Assembly: GCA_020638555.1 (NCBI GenBank)
Contig: JACKII010000001.1
Location: 558,001-622,000, forward strand
Origin: Alphaproteobacteria bacterium
GTDB lineage: Bacteria; Pseudomonadota; Alphaproteobacteria; Bin95
DNA: 64,000 nt
Direction: 5' to 3'
The notes under the pieces were generated by a model that had not been told where the DNA came from, made no database searches, and was given only the letters and a program-made list of their open reading frames with translations. The position numbers were made by a program, and so were the translations under genes. Positions 16,637 through 25,106 of this stretch are shown here, in pieces; within the stretch, counting starts at the first letter, position 1; each line of letters begins with the position of its first letter.

Positions 16637-17530
16637 ATGGCCCTCGAAATCCGCCCGCTGCACCCGGTGTTCGTCGGCGAGGTGTCCGGCGTCGATCTGA
16701 CCCGGCCGCTGAATGCCGACGAGGTGGCCGGGCTCGAAGCCGGCATGGACCGCTATGCGGTGCTGGTCTATCGCGGCCAGGCCATCACCGATGAGCAGCA
16801 GATCGCCTTCAGCCAGAATTTCGGCAAGCTGGAACTGCCGGACAACAAGTCGAACATCACCAAGGCAAAGGACCGCCGCCTGCGGGCCGAACTGGCCGAT
16901 GTCTCCAACCTGAACAAGGAGAACAAGCCCTACGGCCGCGACGACCGCCAGCGCATGTTCAACCTGGGCAACCAGCTCTGGCATTCGGACAGCTCGTTCC
17001 GGGCCATTCCGGCCAAGTATTCGCTGCTGTCGGGCCGGCGGATTCCGCCCGAGGGCGGCAACACCGAATTCGCCGACATGCGCGCCGCCTATGACGCGCT
17101 CGACGCCAAGACCAAGGACCGGATCGACGATCTGGTCTGCCTGCATTCCCTGGTCTATTCCCGCGGCCTGCTGGGTTTCGACGCGCTGAGTGAGGACGAG
17201 AAGGCCAATTTCACGCCGGTGCGCCAGCGCCTGGTGCGCACCCATCCGGTGACGGGGCGGAAGTCGCTCTATCTCTCGGCCCATGCGGGCGCGATCGAGG
17301 GCTGGCCGGTGCCGGAGGCGCGCGCCCTGCTGCGCGACCTGACCGAGCACGCCACCCAGCGTGAATTCGTCTATGCCCATGTCTGGCGCCAGCACGATCT
17401 GGTGCAATGGGACAACCGCCAGACCATGCACCGCGCGCGGCCGTTTGCGGATACCGAAGAGGTGCGCGACGTGCGCCGCACCACCGTGGCCGGCGACCAA
17501 CCGACCATCGAGCAGGCCCAAGCCGCCTAG
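16637..17530 (+). CDS. TauD/TfdA-family dioxygenase (TfdA-like)
   Basis: 297-residue Fe(II)/2-oxoglutarate dioxygenase. Metal ligands H116 and D118 (LWHSDSSF) and H265 (QTMHRARPF), with the 2-oxoglutarate-binding Arg at 280/281 (DVRRTTVAGD). The WHSDSSF and MHRARPF forms are those of 2,4-dichlorophenoxyacetate dioxygenase (TfdA) rather than taurine dioxygenase. ACGGAGGAAG ribosome-binding site. Followed by a second family member after 34 bp, so the two are probably co-transcribed. Likely an ether- or sulfonate-type substrate; not determined. Confidence 0.9.
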   Translation: MALEIRPLHPVFVGEVSGVDLTRPLNADEVAGLEAGMDRYAVLVYRGQAITDEQQIAFSQNFGKLELPDNKSNITKAKDRRLRAELADVSNLNKENKPYGRDDRQRMFNLGNQLWHSDSSFRAIPAKYSLLSGRRIPPEGGNTEFADMRAAYDALDAKTKDRIDDLVCLHSLVYSRGLLGFDALSEDEKANFTPVRQRLVRTHPVTGRKSLYLSAHAGAIEGWPVPEARALLRDLTEHATQREFVYAHVWRQHDLVQWDNRQTMHRARPFADTEEVRDVRRTTVAGDQPTIEQAQAA

Positions 17531-17564
17531 ACCGCGGCTGTCTTTGAGGGAAGGACCCCAGCCC

Positions 17565-18422
17565 ATGCCGTTAGACAGCGCCAACGCCTATCAGCACATC
17601 ACCGTGCACCCGTTCGCCGGCTCCATGGGGGCGGAGATCCGCGGCGCGGACCTCGCCAGCCTGACCGACGCCGTGTTTGCCGAGATCAAGGCGGCCTGGC
17701 TCGATCATCAGGTGGTGTTCTTCCGCGACCAGACCATCACGCCGGAACAGCAGATCGCCTTTGCCCACCGCTTCGGCGAGATCCACCATCACCCGTTCAT
17801 GAAGGGCATGGACGCCTATCCGGACATTCTGGAGATCAAGAAAGAGCCGACCGACACCTTCACCTTCGGCTCGGCCTGGCACACGGATCAGATGTTCAAC
17901 CCGAAGCCGGCCATGGCGACCATGCTCTATGCGCACGAGGTGCCGAGCGCCGGCGGCGACACGATGTATGCCAACATGTACGACGCCTATGACGCGCTCT
18001 CGGACGGCATGAAGACCATGCTGGCGGATGTGAAGGGCTGGTGCGTCGGCAGCAAGGCGGCCGACCGCGGCGCGCGCTATGGCGCCAATCCGGACATGGC
18101 GTCGAAGGTGCGCGATCCGGGCGACCTGCAAACGGAAAGCGCCCACCCCATCGTCCGCACCCATCCGGAAACCGGGCGCAAGGCGCTTTATGTCGGCAGC
18201 CACGTCAAGCGGTTCGACGGCTTCACCGAGGCGGAGTCGGACGGTTTGCTGAAATACCTGAAGGCGCACTCGATCCGGCCGGAATTCACCTGCCGCGTGA
18301 ACTGGAAGCCCGGCACGCTGACGCTCTGGGACAACCGGTGCGTCCAGCATTATGCCGTGCCGGACTACAAGGAACGCCGGCGCATGCACCGCATCACCAT
18401 TTGCGGCGACGTGCCGTTCTGA
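17565..18422 (+). CDS. TauD/TfdA-family dioxygenase (TauD-like)
   Basis: 285 residues. Metal ligands H106 and D108 (SAWHTDQMF), H262 (CVQHYAV), and Arg 276 (RMHRITICGD). DNRCVQHYAVPDY is the form usual in taurine/alkylsulfonate dioxygenases. The start at 17565 has GAGGGAAGG 10 nt upstream; the open frame extends 5' through the previous gene in another frame. Divergent from its neighbour at 16637 in spite of the shared fold, so the pair likely acts on different substrates or is an ancient duplication. Confidence 0.9.
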   Translation: MPLDSANAYQHITVHPFAGSMGAEIRGADLASLTDAVFAEIKAAWLDHQVVFFRDQTITPEQQIAFAHRFGEIHHHPFMKGMDAYPDILEIKKEPTDTFTFGSAWHTDQMFNPKPAMATMLYAHEVPSAGGDTMYANMYDAYDALSDGMKTMLADVKGWCVGSKAADRGARYGANPDMASKVRDPGDLQTESAHPIVRTHPETGRKALYVGSHVKRFDGFTEAESDGLLKYLKAHSIRPEFTCRVNWKPGTLTLWDNRCVQHYAVPDYKERRRMHRITICGDVPF

Positions 18423-18452
18423 GGGGCGGTTCGCCGCTCTCGTCCACTCCCG

Positions 18453-18542
18453 CCGTCATTGCGAGGCCGCGACGCGGCCGTGGCAATCCAGGGTTTCGCG
18501 CCGCTGGATTGCCACGCGGGCGTTGCCCGCTCGCAATGACGG
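18453..18542. repeat. Intergenic palindromic element, family B copy 1
   Basis: A 90-bp nested palindrome: outer arms CCGTCATTGCGAG (18453-18465) and its exact inverse (18530-18542), inner arms TGGCAATCCAG and its inverse (18481-18491, 18504-18514). The second copy is at 22808-22914. This outer sequence is a widespread REP type in proteobacteria. Confidence 0.9.
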
Positions 18543-18563
18543 TTTTGGTTTGAGAGGGCTTCC

Positions 18564-19346
18564 ATGACCAGCGCATACCAGACCCTGACGCTGGAGCGGC
18601 GCGACCACGGCGTCGTCGTGGTCACCCTCAACCGTCCCGACCGGCTGAACGCGTTCGACGGTGTCATGCGCCACGAGATCCGGGCGATGATCCGGCTTGT
18701 GGCCGCCGACCCGGAGGCCCGCTGTCTGGTGCTGACCGGTGCGGGCCGCGGCTTCTGTGCCGGCGCCGACCTCGCCGCCGAGGACAAGCGCCCCTGGCCC
18801 ACCGGCCCGTCGGAGCCGCGCTTCGCCTGGTGCGTCGAACTGCTGGAAATGCCGAAGCCGACCATCGCCGCCATCAACGGCGCGGCGGCGGGCGGCGGCC
18901 TGGGCCTGGCGCTGCTCTGCGATATCCGCATCGCGTCCGACAAGGCGCGGCTGATCCCGGTCTGGCTGAAGCGGGCGATCCACCCGGACGATCTCATCAC
19001 CTGGACCCTGCCGAAAATGGCCGGCTATGCCCGCGCCATGGAGTGGCTCTATCTGGCCGACGACATCCCGCTGGAGGACGCGCGCGCCGCCGGCGTCGTC
19101 AATCGCATCGTGCCGGCCGCGGCCCTGATGGACGCGGCGCTGGCGCTCGCCGAACGCCTCGCCAAAGGGCCGACCCGGCATATGGCGATGGCCAAGCAGG
19201 CGGTGCTGAAAGGCCTGCTGCGCGAGCCCTATGACGCCGCGCTCTGGGAAAGCTGGAGCCAGGACCGCGCCCTGGAGACCGAGGACCGGAAAGAGGGCGT
19301 GCGCGCCTTCCTGGAAAAGCGCGAGCCGCGGTTTCGGGGGCGCTAG
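18564..19346 (+). CDS. Enoyl-CoA hydratase/isomerase family protein
   Basis: 260-residue crotonase with both oxyanion-hole blocks (FCAGADLAAED near residue 69; NGAAAGGGLGLALLCD near residue 108). The two catalytic glutamates of classical enoyl-CoA hydratase are absent (GGLGLALL instead of GGCELA; RLIPVWLKRA instead of GQPE), so a different acyl-CoA reaction such as isomerisation or C-C cleavage is likely. GAGAGGGC upstream of ATG. Directly after a family B repeat, convergent with the SDR gene. Confidence 0.88.
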   Translation: MTSAYQTLTLERRDHGVVVVTLNRPDRLNAFDGVMRHEIRAMIRLVAADPEARCLVLTGAGRGFCAGADLAAEDKRPWPTGPSEPRFAWCVELLEMPKPTIAAINGAAAGGGLGLALLCDIRIASDKARLIPVWLKRAIHPDDLITWTLPKMAGYARAMEWLYLADDIPLEDARAAGVVNRIVPAAALMDAALALAERLAKGPTRHMAMAKQAVLKGLLREPYDAALWESWSQDRALETEDRKEGVRAFLEKREPRFRGR

Positions 19347-19367
19347 CGGTTTCGTCCCGGAGGCGTC

Positions 19368-20147
19368 TCAGATCGTCTCCGGCGGCGTGATCCAGTTGTG
19401 GAGCTGGATGCCGCCATCCACCGACACCACCTCGCCGGTGATGTAGGCGCCGTATCGGGGCGAGAGCAGGGCGAGTGCGGCGCCGGCAATGTCCGCCGGC
19501 GTGCCCGGGCGGCCGAGCGGCACCATCCGGTTGATCTCCGGCATGGTCGAGGCGTCGAAGCCGCCGCCGGGGATCGCGCCCGGCGCGATGCCGTTGACGC
19601 GGATGCCGTGGCGGCCCAGCGCCTTCGCCAACTCCTTCACCAGCATTTCCTGCCCCGCCTTGGAGGCGCTGTAATGGGGCAGGTTGCGCGGGCTGAACCG
19701 GTGCTGGGAGGTGATGAACAGGATTTGGCCCGTCACCCCCGCCCCGATCATGTCGCGGGCCAGTTCGCGCGCCAGGAAGAAGCCGGAGCGCAGATTGGTG
19801 TTGACCATGCCGTCCCAGGTCTCCTCCGAGACCTGGAGGACGGTGTCGCTTTCCAGCCGCTTCGGCGAGGCGCAATAGGCGAAGATCGAGACGCCGCCCT
19901 GGCCGTACGCCGCCTGCACCGCGGCCAGCAGAGCCTTCCAGCCGTCGCGCCCGGCCAGGTCGGCCTGGAAGCCCCGGACATCGGCGCCGTCGGCCCGGAG
20001 CGCGGCCACGGTCGGGTCGACATCGGCGGGGCCGAGGCCGGCGACGGCGATGCGGGCGCCCTCCGCCGCCAGGGCCTTGGCGAGCCCCAGGCCGATGCCG
20101 TTGGTGGCGCCGGTGATGAGGGCGGTCTGGCCGGCAAAGTCGCTCAT
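19368..20147 (-). CDS. Short-chain dehydrogenase/reductase
   Basis: 259-residue classical SDR. Cofactor motif TGATNGIG (residue 13), the catalytic Ser in ITSQH, YSASKAG (Tyr/Lys), and NGIAPGAIPGGG. The lack of an acidic residue right after strand 2 leaves NAD/NADP preference unclear. The segment after strand 4 reads FAYCASP where NNAG is usual, a variation from the standard motif. Convergent with the crotonase gene; the start lies beside family A copy 3. Confidence 0.9.
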   Translation of the reverse strand: MSDFAGQTALITGATNGIGLGLAKALAAEGARIAVAGLGPADVDPTVAALRADGADVRGFQADLAGRDGWKALLAAVQAAYGQGGVSIFAYCASPKRLESDTVLQVSEETWDGMVNTNLRSGFFLARELARDMIGAGVTGQILFITSQHRFSPRNLPHYSASKAGQEMLVKELAKALGRHGIRVNGIAPGAIPGGGFDASTMPEINRMVPLGRPGTPADIAGAALALLSPRYGAYITGEVVSVDGGIQLHNWITPPETI

Positions 20148-20190
20148 GGTCGGGGCTCCCGTCTCGAAAAAGGGGTGTGGTTCGAGCGCT

Positions 20191-20362
20191 TAGAGCGCTT
20201 TGGGCACTGGTTGACCCACTCTCCTGCCCCATCTCCCGCGTAAGCGGGAGCCCATGCCTGAGAGCGTCTCACAGGACATGGACTCTGTATTTGTCTCTCA
20301 GGCATGGGTCCCCGCTTCCGCGAGGACAGGGAAGATGGAGTGTGAGCCAGCGGGAAAAGAAC
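20191..20362. repeat. Intergenic palindromic element, family A copy 3 (inverted)
   Basis: Reverse-complement copy of the element at 8957 and 14456. CCATGCCTGAG appears at 20252-20262 with its inverse near 20298-20308. Unlike the others this copy sits between divergent genes (SDR leftward, AEC transporter rightward), so it would lie in promoter territory; the 299-bp gap holds nothing else recognisable. Confidence 0.85.
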
Positions 20363-20446
20363 TTGCCCTACCACCTTGACGGTGCCATGGCCATAGGGCC
20401 ATGCAGGTCTCCCCCGGCTTCCTCCCCGTTTCTCGCAAAGGCTCCG

Positions 20447-21427
20447 ATGGGCGACGTTCTCTCTGCCATCGTTCCGCTGTTTGCGGTGGTGTTTCTGGGA
20501 TTTGCCGCGGGCAAGCGCCTGCCGGTGTTCGACGCGGTCGGCGCCCACAAGCTGAACGCGCTGGTGTTCTATTTCGCCATTCCGGCGCTGGCCTTCCGCA
20601 CCGTTGCCGGCGCGGCCGCCGACGGCGGGCTGGAGCCGCTGGGGCTGGTGGCCTATGTCGGCGGCGAGGCCGCGGTGTTCGCCTTCGCCGCCTTGCTCGG
20701 CTGGCTCGCCTGGCGGCGCAGCATGGCCGGCTGCGTGGTGATGGGCCTGGGCGCCAGCTTCTCGAACGGCTTCTACATGGCGCTGCCGATCACCTTCGCC
20801 CTGTTCGGCGAGGCCGGGGTGGTGCAGTTGCTGCTGATCCTGGCCTTCGACACCATGGTGCTGCTGCCGTTTGCCATGGTGCTGCTGGACATCGCCAAGG
20901 CGCGCGATATCGAGAGCGGCCGGCGCGGAGGCCGCACCCGCGGCTCCGGCCGGGCGCTGGTGACGGCCTTCGGCAATGTCGTCCGCAATCCGGTGGTGCT
21001 GGCGACGGTGGCGGGGCTGGCGATCGGCGTGGCGGGGCTGCCGCTGCCGGCGCTGGTGGACAAGACGCTGGGCCTGATCGGCCAGGCGGCCCTGCCCTGC
21101 GCGCTGTTCGCCATCGGCTGCGATCTGGCCCATCGCGGCGTCGCGAACGAGCCGGGGGCGGTGGCGACCGTGGTGCTGGGCAAGCTGGCCCTGCACCCGC
21201 TGGCGGTGCTGGGCCTGGGGCTCGCCATCGGCCTGCCGCCGCTGACGCTGGCGGTGGCGACGCTGGCCCCCGCCATGCCGGTCGGCACCACCGTCTACAT
21301 CGCCGCCCGCCAGTACGAGGCGGCGGTGGGGATCGCCACCACCAGCATTCTGCTGGCAACGGCGATTGCGGTCGCCAGCATCTCTGCCGTAATGTTCGCG
21401 ATGCAAACGCTGGGCCTGTTGCCCTGA
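20447..21427 (+). CDS. AEC (auxin efflux carrier)-family transporter
   Basis: 326 residues with about ten hydrophobic segments arranged as two halves around a central hydrophilic loop (KARDIESGRRGGRTRGSGR, near residue 155). N-terminal IVPLFAVVFLGFAAGKR and the second-half FAIGCDL and APAMPVGTTVYIAARQY blocks are characteristic. Members export or import malonate, malate or other carboxylates. Its place in the accessory metabolic region suggests carboxylate transport for that pathway (inference). Confidence 0.87.
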   Translation: MGDVLSAIVPLFAVVFLGFAAGKRLPVFDAVGAHKLNALVFYFAIPALAFRTVAGAAADGGLEPLGLVAYVGGEAAVFAFAALLGWLAWRRSMAGCVVMGLGASFSNGFYMALPITFALFGEAGVVQLLLILAFDTMVLLPFAMVLLDIAKARDIESGRRGGRTRGSGRALVTAFGNVVRNPVVLATVAGLAIGVAGLPLPALVDKTLGLIGQAALPCALFAIGCDLAHRGVANEPGAVATVVLGKLALHPLAVLGLGLAIGLPPLTLAVATLAPAMPVGTTVYIAARQYEAAVGIATTSILLATAIAVASISAVMFAMQTLGLLP

Positions 21428-21473
21428 ACCGCGCGGTTGCGCCTCGACCCGTTCCGCCCCGATGGGATTGCCC

Positions 21474-21866
21474 ATGCCCTCCGTTGCCCCGTCCGTCGCC
21501 AGCGCCATCATGGCCATTCCGGAACTGGTGCGGGCCGACGCGGCGCTGATGCACCGCTTCCGCCATTTTACCGGCCAGTTGTCCGTGAGCGCGGGCGAGA
21601 CGCGCTGGTTCCTGCCGTTCGTGGCCGGCGAGCCGGCGGGCGCGGTCGCGGCGACGACCATCCTCACGCCCGCCGCCGTCGCCTTCAACGCCGCGCCCGC
21701 GGTCTGGCTGGCGCACTGGCAGCCGGTGCCGACGCCGCCGCACCACGACCTGTTCGGCCTGGTCAAGGCCCGGGCGCTGCGCATCGACGGCGACATGACC
21801 GTGTTCATGCAACAGCTTCAGAATATCAAGGACGTGCTGGCCAAGCCGCGCGCCCTGTTCGCCTAA
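21474..21866 (+). CDS. Hypothetical protein, possibly SCP2/sterol-carrier-like
   Basis: A 130-residue protein (or 134 from the ATG at 21462). It opens with MPSVAPSVASAIMAIPELVRAD, has a strand-rich centre and ends with DLFGLVKARALRIDGDMTVF, a segment loosely like the C-terminus of SCP2-type lipid-binding proteins (glycine-aspartate followed by a helix). The similarity is weak and I would not rely on it. It lies between the AEC transporter and the VOC protein in the same direction, 15 bp before the latter. Confidence 0.6.
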   Translation: MPSVAPSVASAIMAIPELVRADAALMHRFRHFTGQLSVSAGETRWFLPFVAGEPAGAVAATTILTPAAVAFNAAPAVWLAHWQPVPTPPHHDLFGLVKARALRIDGDMTVFMQQLQNIKDVLAKPRALFA

Positions 21867-21881
21867 CGGAGGGTTCGTCTC

Positions 21882-22754
21882 ATGGGTTGGTACGTCCACC
21901 ACGTCAACATTCCGGCGCACGATGTGCGCGCGTCCGTCGCCTTCTTCCATCGGGCGGCCGGCCTGGAGGAATGCGCCTGGGCCTATCCCGATCCGGAGCG
22001 GCGGGACGAGGGCGTCTCCGACACCCGCGCCAGCCTGGGCAACCACAATCGCGGCCTGCATATCGTCACCGAGCGGCCGCTGTTCGCCCACCAGAACGGC
22101 TTCCTGCACAACCCGACCCTGGGCGGCCATTTCGCCATCACCGTCGACGATCTGGACGCGGTGGTGCGGCGGTTGCAGGCCGCCGGCATCCCCTATGACG
22201 ATGCCGGCGTCTATGCCATGGCCGACATGCGTCAGGTCTATTGCTTCGACCCGTCCTTCAACCTGGTGGAGATCAACCAGGCGGTGGGCGAGCGCGCCGG
22301 CCCGCCGCCGGCGCCGGACGAGGAGCACGGCCGCGTCGACCAGCCGGGCGGCTGGTACCTGCACCATGTGAACATCGCCGTGATCGACGTGCGCAAGGCG
22401 GTGGATTTCTACACCGACATTCTGGGCCTGACGGAAAAGGAACTGGTCCGCCCGGTCGAGGCCGGCAATTTCCGCGCCGACCGCGAGGCGCTGGGCGTGT
22501 TCGGCTCCGACAATCGCGGCCTGCACCTGATCAGGCCGGACGCCACCTGGGCCGCGAACAACGGCCTGGCGCACAATCCCAGCATTGGCGGCCATGTGGC
22601 GCTCTGCGTGCCCGACCTGGACCGGGTCATGGCCAATCTGGACGCCATGGGCGTGCCCTATTCCGACGCCGGCAGCATCGCCATGCGCGACTTCCGCCAG
22701 GTGTTCTGCTTCGACCCGAGCATGAACCTCATTGAGTTCAATTCCCCATGCTGA
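21882..22754 (+). CDS. Double-VOC (glyoxalase/extradiol dioxygenase fold) protein
   Basis: 290 residues with two tandem VOC modules that are clearly homologous: WYVHHVNIPAHDVRASVAFF at residue 3 and WYLHHVNIAVIDVRKAVDFY near 157; each ends with a FDPSxNLxEN-like strand (residues about 120 and 280) supplying the metal-binding Glu. The inner histidines of HHVNI are candidate ligands. Extradiol ring-cleavage and fosfomycin-type enzymes share this fold. GGAGGG ribosome-binding site 8 nt upstream. Together with three TfdA-like oxygenases this suggests catabolism of an aromatic or ether compound. Confidence 0.85.
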   Translation: MGWYVHHVNIPAHDVRASVAFFHRAAGLEECAWAYPDPERRDEGVSDTRASLGNHNRGLHIVTERPLFAHQNGFLHNPTLGGHFAITVDDLDAVVRRLQAAGIPYDDAGVYAMADMRQVYCFDPSFNLVEINQAVGERAGPPPAPDEEHGRVDQPGGWYLHHVNIAVIDVRKAVDFYTDILGLTEKELVRPVEAGNFRADREALGVFGSDNRGLHLIRPDATWAANNGLAHNPSIGGHVALCVPDLDRVMANLDAMGVPYSDAGSIAMRDFRQVFCFDPSMNLIEFNSPC

Positions 22755-22807
22755 GGGGCGAGGGGCGTGCTGCCAGCCAGCGTCGCCGTCCCGCTTCCCA
22801 TCCTTGG

Positions 22808-22914
22808 CCGTCATTGCGAGTCCGCGGAGCGGGCGAAGCAATCCAGAACCGCCCGTACCCGTCCGAGCCGTGCCTGGATTGCTTCGTTGCCCTCCGGGCG
22901 CCTCGCAATGACGC
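22808..22914. repeat. Intergenic palindromic element, family B copy 2
   Basis: Outer arms CCGTCATTGCGAG (22808-22820) and CTCGCAATGACG, inner arms GCAATCCAG and CTGGATTGC, around a different centre from copy 1. Lies between two rightward genes, in the 231-bp gap before the alpha/beta hydrolase. Confidence 0.88.
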
Positions 22915-22985
22915 CCGGAGGGAGGGGCGTCGCCGGCAAGAACCCTCGGTCCGGAACCCGGCCGTTTCCCAGGAATAACCACGCC

Positions 22986-23855
22986 ATGCCCGCCCATATC
23001 GAACCGATCACCGGCCGTTACATCCACCTGGAGCTGGGCGGCAAGCCGCACCGGGTCTATTTCGAGGAGGCGGGGCCGGCGGACGGCATTCCGCTGGTCT
23101 GCCTGCACACCGCCGGCGCCGACAACAAGCAGTGGCGCCACCTGCTGACCGACGCCGAGGTGACGCGCCATTTCCGCGTGCTGGCCTTCGACATGCCCTG
23201 GCACGGCAAGTCGCTGCCGCCCGTGGGCTGGCGCGAGGGCGGCGATTATGCCCTGACCGCCGCCGGCTATGCCGACCTGATCCGCACCTTCTGCGCCGGC
23301 CTGGAGCTGGAAAAACCGGTGGTGATGGGCTGTTCCATCGGCGGACGGGTGGTGGTCTATCTGGCCATTCACCACGCCGCGGAGTTCGGCGGTCTGATCG
23401 GGCTGGAGGCGGCGGATTTCCAGCCGGAAGGCTGGTACGACCTGGACTGGCTGAACCGGCCGGACCTGGACGGCGGCAATGTCGCCGCCGCGGTGGTCAG
23501 CGGCCTGGTAGCGCCGACCGCCCCGGACGAATACCGCTGGGAGACGCTCTGGGGCTACATGCAGGGCGGGCCCGGCATCTTCAAGGGCGACCTGCATTTC
23601 TACCGCGTCGACGGCGATTTCCGGAACGACACCCACCGCATCGACCCGGGCGTCTGCCCGCTCTATCTCCTGACCGGCGAGTACGATTTTTCCTGCTCGC
23701 CGGCGGATACGGAGCGGACGGCGGCGAAGATTGCCGGCGGGCCGGAGGTGGTGACCATGCGCGGCCTCGGCCATTTCCCCATGAGCGAGGACCCGGCCCG
23801 CTTTCGTGAGTATATCCTGCCGGTGTTGGCGGACCTCCGGGCGAAACGGGGCTAG
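22986..23855 (+). CDS. Alpha/beta-fold hydrolase
   Basis: 289 residues. Oxyanion block LVCLHTAGADNKQW near residue 38, nucleophile elbow VMGCSIGG (Ser about 118), Asp in TGEYDFSCS near 233, His in RGLGHFPMSEDP near 259. Start selected at 22986, after the repeat; the upstream frame is open but non-coding. Soluble. Not closely related to the hydrolase at 14818. Likely ester or C-C bond hydrolysis in the same catabolic region. Confidence 0.87.
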   Translation: MPAHIEPITGRYIHLELGGKPHRVYFEEAGPADGIPLVCLHTAGADNKQWRHLLTDAEVTRHFRVLAFDMPWHGKSLPPVGWREGGDYALTAAGYADLIRTFCAGLELEKPVVMGCSIGGRVVVYLAIHHAAEFGGLIGLEAADFQPEGWYDLDWLNRPDLDGGNVAAAVVSGLVAPTAPDEYRWETLWGYMQGGPGIFKGDLHFYRVDGDFRNDTHRIDPGVCPLYLLTGEYDFSCSPADTERTAAKIAGGPEVVTMRGLGHFPMSEDPARFREYILPVLADLRAKRG

Positions 23856-23880
23856 GGCGCTTCCGCACCTCACCGGATTC

Positions 23881-24005
23881 CTTGTTTCCCGGCCGCTGCG
23901 GAGCGGCGAGCCGGGGCCGGTGTCGTCCTTCGAACACCGCCGTCGCCGGTGTTCGCACGCCCAGAGCGGCCCCGGATGGCGGCTCCGCCACCTCCGGGGA
24001 ACAGG
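23881..24005. repeat. Intergenic palindromic element, family C copy 2
   Basis: Family C element with CGAACACCG / CGGTGTTCG near 23930-23956 and outer GC blocks (GCGGAGCGGCGAGCCGGGGCC; GGCGGCTCCGCCACCTCCGGGG in part). The remainder of the gap (24006-24230) is low in recognisable signal apart from TTGACT at 24133 without a well-placed -10. Confidence 0.78.
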
Positions 24006-24230
24006 GGCGTCTCGGGTGCGCTTAAGGCTGTCGCCCGTTGCTTCAGCTCGCCACAGGCCGGCTCGCTCCGCTCGCGCCTCAGGCGGAAGGGGCGGACAGA
24101 ACCGGATTTGCACGAGTCTGCCTCGGTCCCATTTGACTCTGGCACCGCGCCCGCGGCGGCGATACTGTTGGCGGCATGCGCGCGGCCCCGCCGGGCGCCC
24201 TTCCTTATGTTGCAAGAGGCCCGTCCGCCG

Positions 24231-25076
24231 ATGTCCTACGCCCTGATTGACGTCAAGCCCGTTGCCGGCGCGCTGGGCGCCGAGGTGTTCGGGGTCGATC
24301 TTTCGCAGCCGCTTTCCGACGCCGTCGAGGCGGAGGTGAAGCGCGCCTTCGTCGACCATCTGGTGCTGTTCTTCCGCGACCAGAAACTGGACGAGGACCA
24401 GTTGTTGCGCGTCGCCGGCCTGTTCGGCGTGCCCAATGTCTACCCGTTCGCCAAGGGGCTGGAGAGCCATCCGAAGATCACGCCGTTGATCAAGAACCCG
24501 GAGGACAAGGCCAATTTCGGCGGCGGCGCCTTTCACGCCGACACCACCTATCTGGAGCGGGTGCCGGCGGCGACCGCGCTTTATGGCCTGGATATCCCGC
24601 CCGCCGGCGGCGACACGCTGTTTGCGAACATGTACATGGCCTATGACACGCTGTCGGAGGGCATGAAACGGCTGATCGACCCGCTGGTCGGCATTTCGTC
24701 CGCCGGCGCCGGCCGGGTCGGCGACCGCAAGCAGCTCATGAACGCCAAGTCCAAGAGCATCCAGCTCCAGAACATGGACAAGCTCTCGATGGAGGCCGAG
24801 CATCCGGCAGTGCGGGTGCACGAGCGCTCCGGCCGCAAGGCGCTGTTCGTCAACTACATCCACACCCTGAAATTCAAGGGCTGGACCGAGGCGGAAAGCG
24901 AGCCGGTGCTGCAATACCTGTTCCAGCATCTGAAGCGGCCGGAATTCACCTGCCGCCTGCGCTGGCAGCCCGGCACGCTGGCGGTCTGGGACAATCTCGC
25001 CAGCCAGCACTATGCCGTGAACGACTATGACGGCCACCGCCGCGTCATGTGGCGCGTCACCCTGGAAGCGGCCTGA
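24231..25076 (+). CDS. TauD/TfdA-family dioxygenase
   Basis: 281 residues. Metal ligands H102 and D104 (AFHADTTY), H260 (ASQHYAVNDY) and the 2-oxoglutarate Arg 275 (VMWRVTLEA). Third member of this family in 9 kb and closest in motif style to the 17565 protein. Start chosen at the ATG where homology to the family N-terminus (VKPVAGALGAEVFGVDL) begins. Followed after 30 bp by the ketopantoate-reductase-like gene, probably in one operon. Confidence 0.9.
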   Translation: MSYALIDVKPVAGALGAEVFGVDLSQPLSDAVEAEVKRAFVDHLVLFFRDQKLDEDQLLRVAGLFGVPNVYPFAKGLESHPKITPLIKNPEDKANFGGGAFHADTTYLERVPAATALYGLDIPPAGGDTLFANMYMAYDTLSEGMKRLIDPLVGISSAGAGRVGDRKQLMNAKSKSIQLQNMDKLSMEAEHPAVRVHERSGRKALFVNYIHTLKFKGWTEAESEPVLQYLFQHLKRPEFTCRLRWQPGTLAVWDNLASQHYAVNDYDGHRRVMWRVTLEAA

Positions 25077-25106
25077 CGCCCGACCGAATTGGAGGAAACC
25101 CGCCCG

